DNA of 64,000 nt from Cohnella lubricantis (GCF_014212015.1 NZ_JACJVN010000016.1:24398-88397); one strand, 5' to 3'. Counted from the first letter of the stretch, positions 8,800-17,249 are shown. The notes: generated from the letters alone by a model not told the origin. Translations and numbers: made by a program.

Positions 8800-9453
8800 T
8801 TATTGCTTGCGAGGAACGACGGAGATTCGATGCGTAGGCACATCCAGTCCCTTCGCCACCGCTTCGACAATGATGCGCTGCACGGTGGCGTTCTCCGCGC
8901 CTCGCGCGACGACGAGCACGCCGCGAATCTCCGGGCGCAGCTTCTTGACGACGATCGGCGTCTGCGAGCCGCCAGACACTTCGTACATGGCGACCTGGCC
9001 CTCTCTCGTAATCTCGGTGATGTGCCGCTTGGCGCCGTTGCGGTCCGTCTCATCCGTCAGTTGCTGCATCGTCTTCTCGTCCAACTGGACGACTGTCTCC
9101 TCGGTCGACTCCACGCTCACCATGACACTCGCCGTTCCAACGCCGACGATCTGCTCCAGCATCTCCTTCAGCCTTGTCTCCAGCGACGACTCAATGTCCA
9201 GGAACGGATCCTTGACTTCGCCGTCTCCAGCGGCGAGAAGGGCCGCCTGCTGCGTATCTTCTGACGCGCCTGCTGACGGGACTGCCGGATCCTGCGTCGG
9301 AGGGACGGTCTTGATATTCAAGAACGAAGCGATCAGCAGCAAGGCGGCGCCGATAAGCCCGATGAGGATCAGCCACCGGAATGCCTTGACGCGGCGTGGG
9401 CCTCCGGGACCTCCTCCGATATACGACTCCAATTGCTGCAGCCACTTGGCCAT
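8800..9453 (-). CDS. spoIIIAG: Stage III sporulation protein AG (SpoIIIAG)
   Basis: Ring-forming mother-cell membrane protein of the SpoIIIA-Q feeding-tube complex, 217 residues. One membrane helix (about residues 28-46) is followed by a C-terminal domain with LKEMLEQIVGVGTASVMVSVES, VRGVLVVARGAEN-like sequence (IRGVLVVARGAENA) and TVQRIIVEAVAKGLDVP. The ATG used has GAGAGG at good spacing; a GTG three codons upstream sits too close to that site. The N-terminal 25 residues are Gly-rich (IGGGPGGPRR). Confidence 0.92.
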   Translation of the reverse strand: MAKWLQQLESYIGGGPGGPRRVKAFRWLILIGLIGAALLLIASFLNIKTVPPTQDPAVPSAGASEDTQQAALLAAGDGEVKDPFLDIESSLETRLKEMLEQIVGVGTASVMVSVESTEETVVQLDEKTMQQLTDETDRNGAKRHITEITREGQVAMYEVSGGSQTPIVVKKLRPEIRGVLVVARGAENATVQRIIVEAVAKGLDVPTHRISVVPRKQ

Positions 9454-9483
9454 GCTGCCCACCCTCTCTCTTCCTTGGCCGAA

Positions 9484-10263
9484 TCAATTAGCGGAATCGG
9501 AAGCTGCCTTCCAGACGATCACCCGCTCCGGCGCAACTCCGAATCGGGTCTGCAGCAGTGCGGCCACGCGGCCGGACAATTCGGCGTCCTCCGCCTTCGC
9601 GCCTTCGCTTGCGGCAGCCGGGACGTTGTCCGGCTTCTCGGAGCCGCCGTCTCCTGCGCCGGCATCGGTTCGCGCTCCTGCGCCTGCACCCGCATCTGCA
9701 TCCGATCCCGCCATCTCATCGATTCGAATGTCCACCGGCGCGACCGGCTCGACATCGGCGATCGGGGCGCTGTCCTCTTCCGATTCAGAGATGCCAGCGT
9801 TCATGCCGGCTTCAGCTTCGGACATGGTCAGCTCGACCCGGGATACCCGCGGAACTCCCGATCCATCCGGCTCCGTCTGTACGTCGACGCTCCTGACAGC
9901 CCCGAATCCCGCCTCCTCCACGGCGGCCCGAATCTCGGCTGACAGCCGCGCCGTCGCCAGCCGCGCTGCCTGCTCGTTCCATGCCTCGCTTAGCCTTTGA
10001 CCTTCTGTCTCGATCTGTGCCAGAGCTTCTTCGTCCCTTCCGTAAGACAGCTGAACCGCGCCGATGTTCGCGGACAGCTTCTCGCTGAAGTCGCTTCTGA
10101 ACCAGGACAGGACGGGAGTCGCGACGGTCAAGAGCACGAGCAGGCCGGCCACGAGCCGAACGTATCGCTGCATCGTCTGATTCGGCAGGATAAGGTCGAC
10201 GAGAGACACGAGCAGTACGACCGCGACGATACGTCCGAGCCAGGCGGCCAGTTCCGCCATCAT
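9484..10263 (-). CDS. spoIIIAF: Stage III sporulation protein AF (SpoIIIAF)
   Basis: Membrane component of the SpoIIIA secretion complex. Two N-terminal helices (about residues 8-27 and 35-54, around LPNQTMQRYVRLVAGLLVLL) are typical of SpoIIIAF. At 259 residues it is clearly longer than the roughly 200 of the B. subtilis protein. The extra length is an Asp/Ala/Gly-rich insertion near residues 165-225 (for example DADAGAGAGARTDAGAGDGG), before a recognisable C-terminal RVAALLQTRFGVAPERVIV. The start is ATGATG behind GGGGG. Confidence 0.9.
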   Translation of the reverse strand: MMAELAAWLGRIVAVVLLVSLVDLILPNQTMQRYVRLVAGLLVLLTVATPVLSWFRSDFSEKLSANIGAVQLSYGRDEEALAQIETEGQRLSEAWNEQAARLATARLSAEIRAAVEEAGFGAVRSVDVQTEPDGSGVPRVSRVELTMSEAEAGMNAGISESEEDSAPIADVEPVAPVDIRIDEMAGSDADAGAGAGARTDAGAGDGGSEKPDNVPAAASEGAKAEDAELSGRVAALLQTRFGVAPERVIVWKAASDSAN

Positions 10264-10285
10264 GTCGATTCCCCCTTTGGCTTCG

Positions 10286-11530
10286 TCAACGCAGCATAAT
10301 CGAAGCGTTGCCAGCCGTCAGGATGATCGTGACCGCCAGGAAGAACATGAGGCCGACCGAAGCCAGCGCGGCGAACACGAAGATGAGTGTCTTGCCGATC
10401 GTCTGCAGGCATTGGACGATCGGCGTATCGCCAAGCGGCTGGAGAACCGCTGCCGACACGTTGAAGATGAACGCCAGCGTCAGTACCTTGACGGCAGGGA
10501 ACGCGCATAGGAACAGCAGAATGACTACGCCTGCCAAACCAACCGCATTTTTGACCAGCAAGCTTGCTGACAGCACGGTATCGGCCGCGTCCGAGAACAT
10601 GCGTCCGACCACGGGCACGAAGTTGCCGGTAACGAATTTAGCCGTCTTGAGCGCGATGCCGTCGGCAATCGCTCCCGTCGCTCCTTGAATCGAGATGACG
10701 CCGAGGAACACGGTGAGCAGAACGCCCATCAGCCCGACCGCAGCGCTTCGGAGCAAATTCGCCAGCTGCGTCACCTTGTAACGGTCCGACAGCGTGCTGA
10801 CCAAGTGAAGCACCGCGGAGAAGAACAAGAGCGGGAAGACGACCAGATGAATCAAAGTTCCGACGGTATGGATCATGAACACAATGAGAGGATGAAGCAC
10901 AGCCACCGTCGTAACGCCGCCCGTGCTCGCCAGCAGCGTCAGCAGCAGCGGCACCATCGCCATCATGAACTGAACCATGTTGCCGATCGCGTCCGCCGCG
11001 TATTGGGTCGCTGACCGAAAGCTGTTGACGGCGATGATGAGCAGCACCATGTACGCGACGGCATAAGCGACTTTGCTGACTGTATTGCGTTCGAACGCGT
11101 TCTGCATCGTCTCTAGAATCATCGTGAACACCGCGAGCATGACAATTGTCACGACCAGCTTGCCGCTGTACAGCACTTCGTGCAAGAAGAACCGAAGCAA
11201 GCCGATCAACGCGCTGCTCGGGTTCCAGCTCTCCCCGGAAGGGAACATCAGCTGCTGCAGGCTTGGCGCTTGCCCGTCCGGGAAGTAGCCTCCGTATTCG
11301 GAGCGAAGCTTGTTCCAGAACTGCTCGATCTGCCCCATGTCGACGTCTCCCGCCTGCTGCCGGGCCAGCTCGTCTGTCATTCGCGCCGCGTCCGTACCGG
11401 GCGCGGGCGACGGCGTCTGCGCCGGATCGGCGAAGGCGGTCAGCGGCAGCATCGACAGCAGAAAGGCGGAGAGCAGCAGCACGAGGGAGGCAAGACTTGC
11501 TCTGCGTTGCGAATCTTGCCGGAGGCGCAA
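10286..11530 (-). CDS. spoIIIAE: Stage III sporulation protein AE (SpoIIIAE)
   Basis: Polytopic core membrane protein of the SpoIIIA complex. It begins with a signal-peptide-like helix (LASLVLLLSAFLLSMLPLTAFA), then a periplasm-facing segment with MGQIEQFWNKL, then about seven membrane helices. The frame is open 149 codons further upstream across spoIIIAD, which is out-of-frame noise. I chose the TTG at 11530 because GAGGAGGGAGGG lies just before it and it gives 414 residues, close to the family norm. Confidence 0.92.
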   Translation of the reverse strand: MRLRQDSQRRASLASLVLLLSAFLLSMLPLTAFADPAQTPSPAPGTDAARMTDELARQQAGDVDMGQIEQFWNKLRSEYGGYFPDGQAPSLQQLMFPSGESWNPSSALIGLLRFFLHEVLYSGKLVVTIVMLAVFTMILETMQNAFERNTVSKVAYAVAYMVLLIIAVNSFRSATQYAADAIGNMVQFMMAMVPLLLTLLASTGGVTTVAVLHPLIVFMIHTVGTLIHLVVFPLLFFSAVLHLVSTLSDRYKVTQLANLLRSAAVGLMGVLLTVFLGVISIQGATGAIADGIALKTAKFVTGNFVPVVGRMFSDAADTVLSASLLVKNAVGLAGVVILLFLCAFPAVKVLTLAFIFNVSAAVLQPLGDTPIVQCLQTIGKTLIFVFAALASVGLMFFLAVTIILTAGNASIMLR

Positions 11531-11571
11531 GTCCCTCCCTCCTCTCCTCTGCCACGGACGGGCACGATCGG

Positions 11572-11970
11572 TCACACCGGCAGCAAGTTGAGCACTGTCT
11601 CGATAATGACGCTGATGATCGGGACCGCCATGACCAGAATTAACATTTTGCCGGCAAATTCGATTCGGGACGCGATGTTCTCCATGCCGGCGTCCCGCAC
11701 GATCTGGGCGCCGAATTCGGCGACGTACGCGATGCCGATGATCTTCAGCATCGTCTTCAGATATACGGAAGGTATGCCCGAGCGATCGGCCAGGTTCTCC
11801 AGCACCGAGACGACGCTGCCGATCTTGCCGATCATGGCAAGGAAGATGGCTACGCCGACGAATGCGGAGAGCAGAAACGCAAACATCGGCTTCTGTTCCC
11901 GAACGACGAGAATTAGCACGGCTGTCAGCAGCCCGATGCCTACGATCTGGAGAATTTCCACCTTCCTCAC
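11572..11970 (-). CDS. spoIIIAD: Stage III sporulation protein AD (SpoIIIAD)
   Basis: Integral membrane protein of 132 residues with four hydrophobic segments. EILQIVGIGLLTAVLILVV, LKIIGIAYVAEFGAQIVRDAG and AGKMLILVMAVPIISVIIET are family signatures. It is related to the smaller SpoIIIAC encoded immediately upstream; both resemble flagellar/type III export membrane parts. It lies 37 bases after spoIIIAC in the operon. Confidence 0.94.
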   Translation of the reverse strand: MRKVEILQIVGIGLLTAVLILVVREQKPMFAFLLSAFVGVAIFLAMIGKIGSVVSVLENLADRSGIPSVYLKTMLKIIGIAYVAEFGAQIVRDAGMENIASRIEFAGKMLILVMAVPIISVIIETVLNLLPV

Positions 11971-12007
11971 CTGCCAAGAAGTTCGCTAGTCGGACCTGTG
12001 ACTTCCG

Positions 12008-12211
12008 CTACTGGAACAGGAATATCGTCTTGATCTCCTGGAACAATTCATTCAATAATCGCACCACCATAAACAGCACGACGACGAAGCCGATGACGGT
12101 GACCCAATGCGCCATATCTTCCTTGCCCATCTGCTTCAGCACCGTATGAATCATGGCGACGATTATGCCGATGCCGGCGATCTGGAATATCGTGCTGACG
12201 TCGATGTTCAT
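12008..12211 (-). CDS. spoIIIAC: Stage III sporulation protein AC (SpoIIIAC)
   Basis: A 67-residue protein with two membrane helices: MNIDVSTIFQIAGIGIIVAM, then HTVLKQMGKEDMAHWVTVIGF. This is the full length for SpoIIIAC. The frame stays open upstream inside spoIIIAB, but AGGGGGCGG precedes this ATG and the upstream translation is not family-like. It sits 14 bases after spoIIIAB. Confidence 0.93.
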   Translation of the reverse strand: MNIDVSTIFQIAGIGIIVAMIHTVLKQMGKEDMAHWVTVIGFVVVLFMVVRLLNELFQEIKTIFLFQ

Positions 12212-12225
12212 CGTTCCGCCCCCTA

Positions 12226-12744
12226 CTACAGCATCAGGATGACGACCAGGGCGGCCCCAAGCACCCCAAGGCTCCGGCTCAGCTTCTCGTACTTCTGCTG
12301 CTCTTCTCTGGCTGCTGTCTCTTCCGCCTGCAGCTGCAGCATCGCAAGCCGGACGTGCTTCAATTGGTCCTCCTTGCCGCTGCCGCCGAGCGTAGCGCCG
12401 AGACGAAGCAGCGCCTCCCGTTCTCCCCCTCGCATCGAGGTGGACGGCCATCCGTCCGCGAAGGTCCGTTCCCAGCACTCCCGAACAGTGACGCCTGTTC
12501 CCGAGCGAAGCGCGGAGGCGACCTGAGCGAAGAGCGCGGAGAGGGGCTTTGGAATGGCTTGCGCGACTCGCTGCAGCGCCTCGGGAAGTGGCGTCTGACC
12601 GTAGCCGATCTCGGTCTCGAGCCGTTGCAGCGCGTGGAGCAGGTGCCGGATCTGGCGAGGCCTCTCCGCGAATCTCGCGCCTTGCGCAAAACCGATCATC
12701 GTTCCGGCGAACAGCACGAGAGCCGCTCCGATCAGCTTAAGCAT
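12226..12744 (-). CDS. spoIIIAB: Stage III sporulation protein AB (SpoIIIAB)
   Basis: Membrane protein of the SpoIIIA complex, 172 residues, with an N-terminal helix (MLKLIGAALVLFAGTMIGF), a GspF-like cytoplasmic helical domain (RPRQIRHLLHALQRLETEI) and a C-terminal helix (SLGVLGAALVVILML). The ATG has GGAGG 5 bases upstream; a TTG seven codons earlier is less likely. It overlaps the end of spoIIIAA by 8 bases, so the pair is coupled. Confidence 0.93.
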   Translation of the reverse strand: MLKLIGAALVLFAGTMIGFAQGARFAERPRQIRHLLHALQRLETEIGYGQTPLPEALQRVAQAIPKPLSALFAQVASALRSGTGVTVRECWERTFADGWPSTSMRGGEREALLRLGATLGGSGKEDQLKHVRLAMLQLQAEETAAREEQQKYEKLSRSLGVLGAALVVILML

Positions 12745-13921
12745 GACCGCCTCCGCCGCTGTCAAGCGGGTTCGGCAGCGAGCTTAGCGGCGGATTCGGC
12801 GAGCGAATCGGCGGCATCGGCCTTGCTCTGGCCGCGAGCTCGGGCGATGCGCCGGGAGCCCTCCCCGCTGCCGGCGGAACGGCTGCAGGCGCTTCTCTCG
12901 GAGTATCTCTTGGCGCATCCCTCGGCGCGGCCCATGGCCGCATTCCGTGGCGACGGCGCATCGCCTCTTCAGCTTCCGCCGAGTTGAATACGCTATGCTC
13001 CACGCGTCCGCCGCTGCGGGAGAGCAGCACATAGGCCCCGAACATCCCTTCGTCGGCCAATGCCGCGAGTGCGGGGCGCTTGAAGACATCGGCCAAATCC
13101 GAGGCATGCGCCGTCGCGATCACTCTGACGCCGGCGTGGAGCGCTTCCCGCAGCGCCTCCGCGTCCTCCGGCCGGCCAATCTCGTCGGCGACGACGACTT
13201 CCGGCGACATGGAGCGGACGAGCATCATCAGACCCTCCGCTTTCGGGCAGGCATCGAGCACATCGCAGCGCGGACCTAAGTCGAACGTCGGTACGCCTCG
13301 CTCGCAAGCGGCGATCTCCGAACGCTCGTCGACGATCCCGACTTTGCGTCCACCCCAGCTGCGGGCGATCGGATCATTCCAATCCCCCGAGCTGACGGCT
13401 CTCGCCAGATCGCGGAGCAGCGTCGTCTTGCCCTGCTGAGGCGGCGATAGGATCAGCGTATGGCGAACTGTGCGCGCGCTTCTATCCAGCAGCATCGGAA
13501 GCAGCTTCGACGAACAGCCGGTTCGCGCCCTTGCGATCCGCACATTAAATCCCGTAATGTCGCGCAGATGACGAACGCTTCCGCCCTCCAGCACGGTTCG
13601 GCCGGCCAGTCCGATCCGATGGCCGCCGGCAACGGTCACATAGCCTCGCCGCAATTCTTCTTCCACTGCATACAGCGAATGATCGGTAAGAGATTCGAGC
13701 AGCGCGCGGCAATCCTCTCTTGTAGGCTTGTAGCCGGAGCGGTAATCGCCTCCGGCGGTTCCATCGGGTCGGATGAAGGCGAAGCGTCCTCCGTAACCGA
13801 TCTCTAGCGGCCGCATCTCCCGGATCCGGATCTCTTCCAACTCGCCCTTGACGGACTCCGGAAGCCCGGCGAGCAGCGTCCTGACGGGCAGCGGCATAAG
13901 CTCGAACAAGGCGTGCAGCAT
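12737..13921 (-). CDS. spoIIIAA: Stage III sporulation protein AA (SpoIIIAA), ATPase with long C-terminal tail
   Basis: Mother-cell AAA-type ATPase proposed to energise the SpoIIIA-Q channel, related to secretion ATPases. The 394 residues contain a Walker A-like ILSPPQQGKTTLLRDLAR, VGIVDERSEIAAC, the Walker B-like PEVVVADEIGRPEDAEAL and the conserved VIATAHASDL. The ATPase core ends near residue 320. About 70 residues of Pro/Ala/Arg-rich tail follow, with APRDAPRDTPREAP repeats, absent from the roughly 307-residue B. subtilis protein. GGGGG precedes the chosen ATG, which begins MLHALFELMPLPVR; an upstream extension is not family-like. Confidence 0.93.
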   Translation of the reverse strand: MLHALFELMPLPVRTLLAGLPESVKGELEEIRIREMRPLEIGYGGRFAFIRPDGTAGGDYRSGYKPTREDCRALLESLTDHSLYAVEEELRRGYVTVAGGHRIGLAGRTVLEGGSVRHLRDITGFNVRIARARTGCSSKLLPMLLDRSARTVRHTLILSPPQQGKTTLLRDLARAVSSGDWNDPIARSWGGRKVGIVDERSEIAACERGVPTFDLGPRCDVLDACPKAEGLMMLVRSMSPEVVVADEIGRPEDAEALREALHAGVRVIATAHASDLADVFKRPALAALADEGMFGAYVLLSRSGGRVEHSVFNSAEAEEAMRRRHGMRPWAAPRDAPRDTPREAPAAVPPAAGRAPGASPELAARARPMPPIRSPNPPLSSLPNPLDSGGGGHA

Positions 13922-13963
13922 CGGGATATCCCCCTTCCCCGAGAGTAGTCCATAGCTGTACCA

Positions 13964-13991
13964 TATGTATGCTTGGACGCTTGTTTTATGC
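13964..13991 (-). promoter_or_regulatory. Candidate sigma-E promoter of the spoIIIA operon
   Basis: On the minus strand GCATAAA (13991-13985) and CATACATA (13971-13964) are spaced by 13 bases, close to the sigma-E pattern of GMATATT and CATACAHT. It lies 43 bases upstream of spoIIIAA, which in B. subtilis is transcribed by sigma-E in the mother cell. Confidence 0.7.
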
Positions 13992-14010
13992 CTGCTTGGC
14001 CTCTGCCAAT

Positions 14011-14274
14011 CTACTTCTTGAAGATACCGATCAATAGACACGAGACGCCTACCGTCACCCAAATGAACTTCACGGGAGACAGCTTGTCCGCCAATCCCGA
14101 CAGGCCGATCGTCGTCGTCGTGAGCAGCACGATCGGTCCTACAAGCGCCAGCATGGAATTGACGGCAAGCGCCTTCTGCACTTCGTTGAACTTCAACATG
14201 ACGAGCGCGGCGGTCAATTCGATGCTGCCGGAGACGATTCGGAGCAGCGCCATGCTAAATACGGTCTTATCCAT
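14011..14274 (-). CDS. yqhV: YqhV family (DUF2619) membrane protein
   Basis: An 87-residue protein with three hydrophobic segments, containing VFSMALLRIVSGSIELTAA and FNEVQKALAVNSMLALVGP. The family and its position just ahead of spoIIIAA are the same in B. subtilis; function is unknown. AAAGGGGGGAG precedes the ATG beginning MDKTVF; a GTG six codons upstream falls within that site. Its stop is 89 bases from spoIIIAA, with the sigma-E-like promoter in between. Confidence 0.85.
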   Translation of the reverse strand: MDKTVFSMALLRIVSGSIELTAALVMLKFNEVQKALAVNSMLALVGPIVLLTTTTIGLSGLADKLSPVKFIWVTVGVSCLLIGIFKK

Positions 14275-14471
14275 CCGTCTCCCCCCTTTCACCCCAAGTT
14301 TGTCCGTGTTCTACTCTATGCGTCCTTATTGGACAACTTGCCCACTTTTCACCCGGACGGTCTGCCGTCTCGCGGGGCACCCGCCTACCTCGCCGCGCAT
14401 ATATTGACTTTGCGAAGCTTACCGAACGCCATGGACGGTAAACTCAACCTTCATACGAGGAGAGCTGCATC

Positions 14472-15290
14472 ATGGAGATCAGAATTGGCGCCTCTTGGCC
14501 GGCCGCATTGCAAGATCCGAGCGAATCCCGAACGTTCAAGCCCCGGTCCTCGGGATTGACGATGGTTATCGACAAAGGGCTCGGTCCGCAAGCCTTCGCG
14601 GATATGCTGGCTACCTCAGCGCCATTTATCGATTTCGTCAAGATTGGGTTCGGCACTTCGCCGCTCTATCCCATCCCCCTGCTTCAAGAGAAAATTAATT
14701 CGGCGCGGCAGGCGGACATCGCCGTCTTTCCCGGCGGGACGCTGCTGGAGGCTGCCGTCCGGCTGAACGTCGAAGGCAAGTTCTTCGAGACGGTCCTCGA
14801 CCTAGGCTTCGACGGCGTCGAGGTGTCGGACGGCACGATCGAGTTAAGCCGGAAGAAGCGCGATCAACTCATTCGGGAAGCGACACAGCTCGGTCTTCGG
14901 GTGTTCACCGAATACGGGAAGAAAGCGACCGGTTCGCGAGTCGTGCTGGACGATCTGCGCCGAACGGCGGAGACGGACCTGCAGTGCGGCGCGGAGCTGG
15001 TGACCGTCGAAGCGAGGGAATCGGGCCTCGGCGTCGGCCTGTTCGACGAGAGCGGCGGCTGCCGGGAGGACGAACTTCGTTCGCTCGTGAACAAGCTGCC
15101 TTTCGCGAAGAACTTAATGTGGGAAGCGCCTCGCAAAAATCAGCAGGTCGATCTGCTCATGATTCTCGGATCGGATGCGAATTTGGGCAATATCCCGCCG
15201 CACGAGGCCATTCCGCTGGAGACGCTGAGGCGCGGATTGCGGTCGGATACGTTCGCGCTCCATCGCTCGATCTCCGATTATGTCATCTGA
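14472..15290 (+). CDS. Phosphosulfolactate synthase (ComA family)
   Basis: ComA-family enzyme of 272 residues. In archaea ComA adds sulfite to phosphoenolpyruvate to give phosphosulfolactate on the coenzyme M route; the B. subtilis homologue YitD is associated with the 3-sulfolactate stored in spores. TMVIDKGLGPQAFADMLA, FIDFVKIGFGTSPLYP, FDGVEVSDGTIEL and MWEAPRKNQQVDLL match the TIM-barrel family. The ATG has AGGAGA 8 bases upstream. It is monocistronic: a strong terminator follows and yqhV runs the other way. No ComB-type phosphatase lies nearby. Confidence 0.88.
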   Translation: MEIRIGASWPAALQDPSESRTFKPRSSGLTMVIDKGLGPQAFADMLATSAPFIDFVKIGFGTSPLYPIPLLQEKINSARQADIAVFPGGTLLEAAVRLNVEGKFFETVLDLGFDGVEVSDGTIELSRKKRDQLIREATQLGLRVFTEYGKKATGSRVVLDDLRRTAETDLQCGAELVTVEARESGLGVGLFDESGGCREDELRSLVNKLPFAKNLMWEAPRKNQQVDLLMILGSDANLGNIPPHEAIPLETLRRGLRSDTFALHRSISDYVI

Positions 15291-15318
15291 CCGATCGGAC
15301 GCCTGATACGGCTGCAAT

Positions 15319-15355
15319 GGAACAAGCCTCCCGTTCTAAGCGGGAGGCTTGTTCC
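15319..15355 (+). terminator. Terminator hairpin after the phosphosulfolactate synthase gene
   Basis: A perfect 15-bp inverted repeat (GGAACAAGCCTCCCG / CGGGAGGCTTGTTCC) with a 7-base loop lies 29 bases past the stop. The stem is very stable, but the following U-tract is poor. Confidence 0.7.
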
Positions 15356-15428
15356 ATATCGATAAGAGAGAGGGTTCTCCCCTCGCTCACTCTGCCGGCA
15401 GCGGCGAGGATTAGGGGCGTTGCGGTTC

Positions 15429-15887
15429 ATGAACGGGGATATTGTGCTTGTTGCGCTAATCGTCATCGGATTGATCGGCCGCTCACCGATCATTACGACG
15501 GCAGCTTGCGTGCTGCTGATCGTCAAGCTGGTTCATCTGGAGCGCTATCTCCCCTCCATCGAACGAAGGGGACTGGAATTCGGCCTGCTGTTCCTGACGC
15601 TCGCCGTGCTGGTGCCGTTCGCATCCGGCAAGGTGCAGGCGAAGGATTTCCTCGCGATGTTCACGAGCTGGACGGGCTGGGTCGCGCTGTTCGGAGGAGC
15701 CATCGCTACTTACTTGAACGGCAAAGGGCTGGAGATGCTCAAGGTGGACCCGCAATTGATCGTCGGGCTCGTCATCGGCTCGATCGTCGGCATCGTGCTG
15801 CTGCGAGGCGTGCCTGTCGGCCCATTGATGGCAGCCGGCATCACGGCTTTCATTCTGAAAATTCTCCAGCTCTTCACGGAGAAGTGA
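15429..15887 (+). CDS. DUF441 (UPF0756) membrane protein
   Basis: A 152-residue protein with four to five membrane segments. [21 protein letters not shown] and [21 protein letters not shown] are typical of the DUF441/YtwI family, whose function is unknown. The ATG at 15429 has AGGGG 11 bases upstream; a TTG three codons earlier could instead be used with GAGG. It is convergent with the aspartokinase gene and does not appear tied to its neighbours. Confidence 0.85.
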   Translation: MNGDIVLVALIVIGLIGRSPIITTAACVLLIVKLVHLERYLPSIERRGLEFGLLFLTLAVLVPFASGKVQAKDFLAMFTSWTGWVALFGGAIATYLNGKGLEMLKVDPQLIVGLVIGSIVGIVLLRGVPVGPLMAAGITAFILKILQLFTEK

Positions 15888-15920
15888 AGCCGGCCGCCGC
15901 ACGTTAAGCTGCAAACGAAA

Positions 15921-15961
15921 AACCCGCAAACGACAGGCATTCCAGCCTTCGCTTGCGGGTT
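15921..15961 (-). terminator. Terminator of the aspartokinase gene
   Basis: AACCCGCAA (15921-15929) pairs with TTGCGGGTT (15953-15961), with partly paired sequence between. Read on the minus strand it runs straight into TTTTTC. It lies between two convergent genes and may serve both. Confidence 0.75.
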
Positions 15962-15995
15962 ATGTTCGATTGGAAGCTATTAGATCGGGAAGCGA

Positions 15996-17249
15996 TTAGC
16001 GGCGATCTTGAGGGCCGCCGACGAACGCGGCCTCCGCCGTATCCAGCCCGTAGGCCGTATGCAGCGCTCGCACGACGTCTTGAAGCGACTCGGCGGCAAT
16101 AACGCAGGAGCACTTGATCTCCGACGTGCTGACCATCTTGATGCTGACGCCCTGCTGCGAGATGACCTCGAACATCTTGGCCGCGACGCCTGGATTCGAC
16201 ACCATGCCGGCGCCGACGATCGACACCTTGACCAAGCCCTCTTCGTAGGTTGCTTCACGATATGGCACGATGCTGCGAATGTTCTCGATTACTTCCAGCG
16301 CCTTCGGGCGATCAACGAGCGATACGGAGAACGAGAAGTCGGCCTTGCCGTTCAGCACTCCGCTTTGAACGATAATATCCACGTCGATGCCTTCCTTGGC
16401 CAGCGCGCCGAACACGTTCGCCAGCACGCCTGGCAGGTCCTCTACTCCGAGAATGCTGATGCGCGCCACGTTCTTGTCGAATGCGATGCCGCTGACGACA
16501 ACTCCTTGTTCCATTGCCGGTTCCTCCCTCACGAGCGTTCCTTCATTCTGGGTAAAGCTTGAGCGAACGACGAGATGCACCTGATTGTGCTTCGCGTATT
16601 CGACGGCCCGCGGATGCAGAACGGCGGCGCCGAGATGGGCAAGCTCCAGCATCTCATCATATGAGATTACGTCCAGCTTGCGAGCGCATTTGACGACGCG
16701 GGGATCGGTCGAATAGATGCCGTCCACGTCTGTATAGATCTCGCATACGTCGGCCTTCAAAGCGGCAGCCAGCGCCACCGCGGTCGTATCGGAGCCGCCG
16801 CGTCCGAGCGTTGTAAGCTCGCCGTCTTCGGTCATGCCTTGGAAGCCGGCGACGATCGCAATCTCGCCTTCCTCCAGCGCAGAGAGCAGCCGCTTCGGCG
16901 AAATATCCGTAATTCGCGCCTTGCCGTGAACGGATTCGGTCGTGATGCCCGCTTGCCAACCCGTGAACGACTTAGCCGAATGGCCGAGATTGTGAATGGT
17001 CATCGCCAGCAGCGCGACGGAGATCTGCTCGCCTGTCGTGAGCAGCATGTCCATCTCCCTCGCAGGCGGTTCTGCGTTCAATTCCTTGGACTTATCGATC
17101 AGATCGTCGGTGGTATCCCCCATCGCGGACACGACAACGGCAACCCGGTGGCCCTGCAGCTTCTTGTCGATAATGCGCTGCGCCACGCGTTGCATCCGTT
17201 CTGTGCTGCCTACGGAACTGCCGCCGAACTTCATTACGATTAATGACAA
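15996..17249 (-). CDS. Aspartate kinase
   Basis: Catalyses ATP-dependent phosphorylation of aspartate, the first step to lysine, threonine, methionine and diaminopimelate. The N-terminal kinase motif VMKFGGSSVGSTERMQRV, then TLGRGGSDTTAVALAAAL, and two C-terminal ACT domains (near VARISILGVEDLPGVLANV and VKVSIVGAGMVSNPGVAA) are present. The best start is TTG with GGGGAG 10 bases upstream, giving MSLIVMKFGG and 417 residues, close to LysC (aspartokinase II) of B. subtilis. Its leader is only about 40 bases, too short for a lysine riboswitch. It interrupts the efp-yqhV synteny. Confidence 0.93.
   Translation of the reverse strand: MSLIVMKFGGSSVGSTERMQRVAQRIIDKKLQGHRVAVVVSAMGDTTDDLIDKSKELNAEPPAREMDMLLTTGEQISVALLAMTIHNLGHSAKSFTGWQAGITTESVHGKARITDISPKRLLSALEEGEIAIVAGFQGMTEDGELTTLGRGGSDTTAVALAAALKADVCEIYTDVDGIYSTDPRVVKCARKLDVISYDEMLELAHLGAAVLHPRAVEYAKHNQVHLVVRSSFTQNEGTLVREEPAMEQGVVVSGIAFDKNVARISILGVEDLPGVLANVFGALAKEGIDVDIIVQSGVLNGKADFSFSVSLVDRPKALEVIENIRSIVPYREATYEEGLVKVSIVGAGMVSNPGVAAKMFEVISQQGVSIKMVSTSEIKCSCVIAAESLQDVVRALHTAYGLDTAEAAFVGGPQDRR

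Noticed and set aside
11531..11977. Upstream extension of the spoIIIAE frame, giving a 563-residue protein
   Set aside because: The extension is antiphase translation of spoIIIAD, Arg-rich and unlike any SpoIIIAE. The TTG at 11530 has a strong Shine-Dalgarno site and gives the normal signal-like helix.
14390..14471. Sigma-E promoter for the phosphosulfolactate synthase gene
   Set aside because: GCATATA at about 14397 fits a -35, but no acceptable -10 follows at the right distance.
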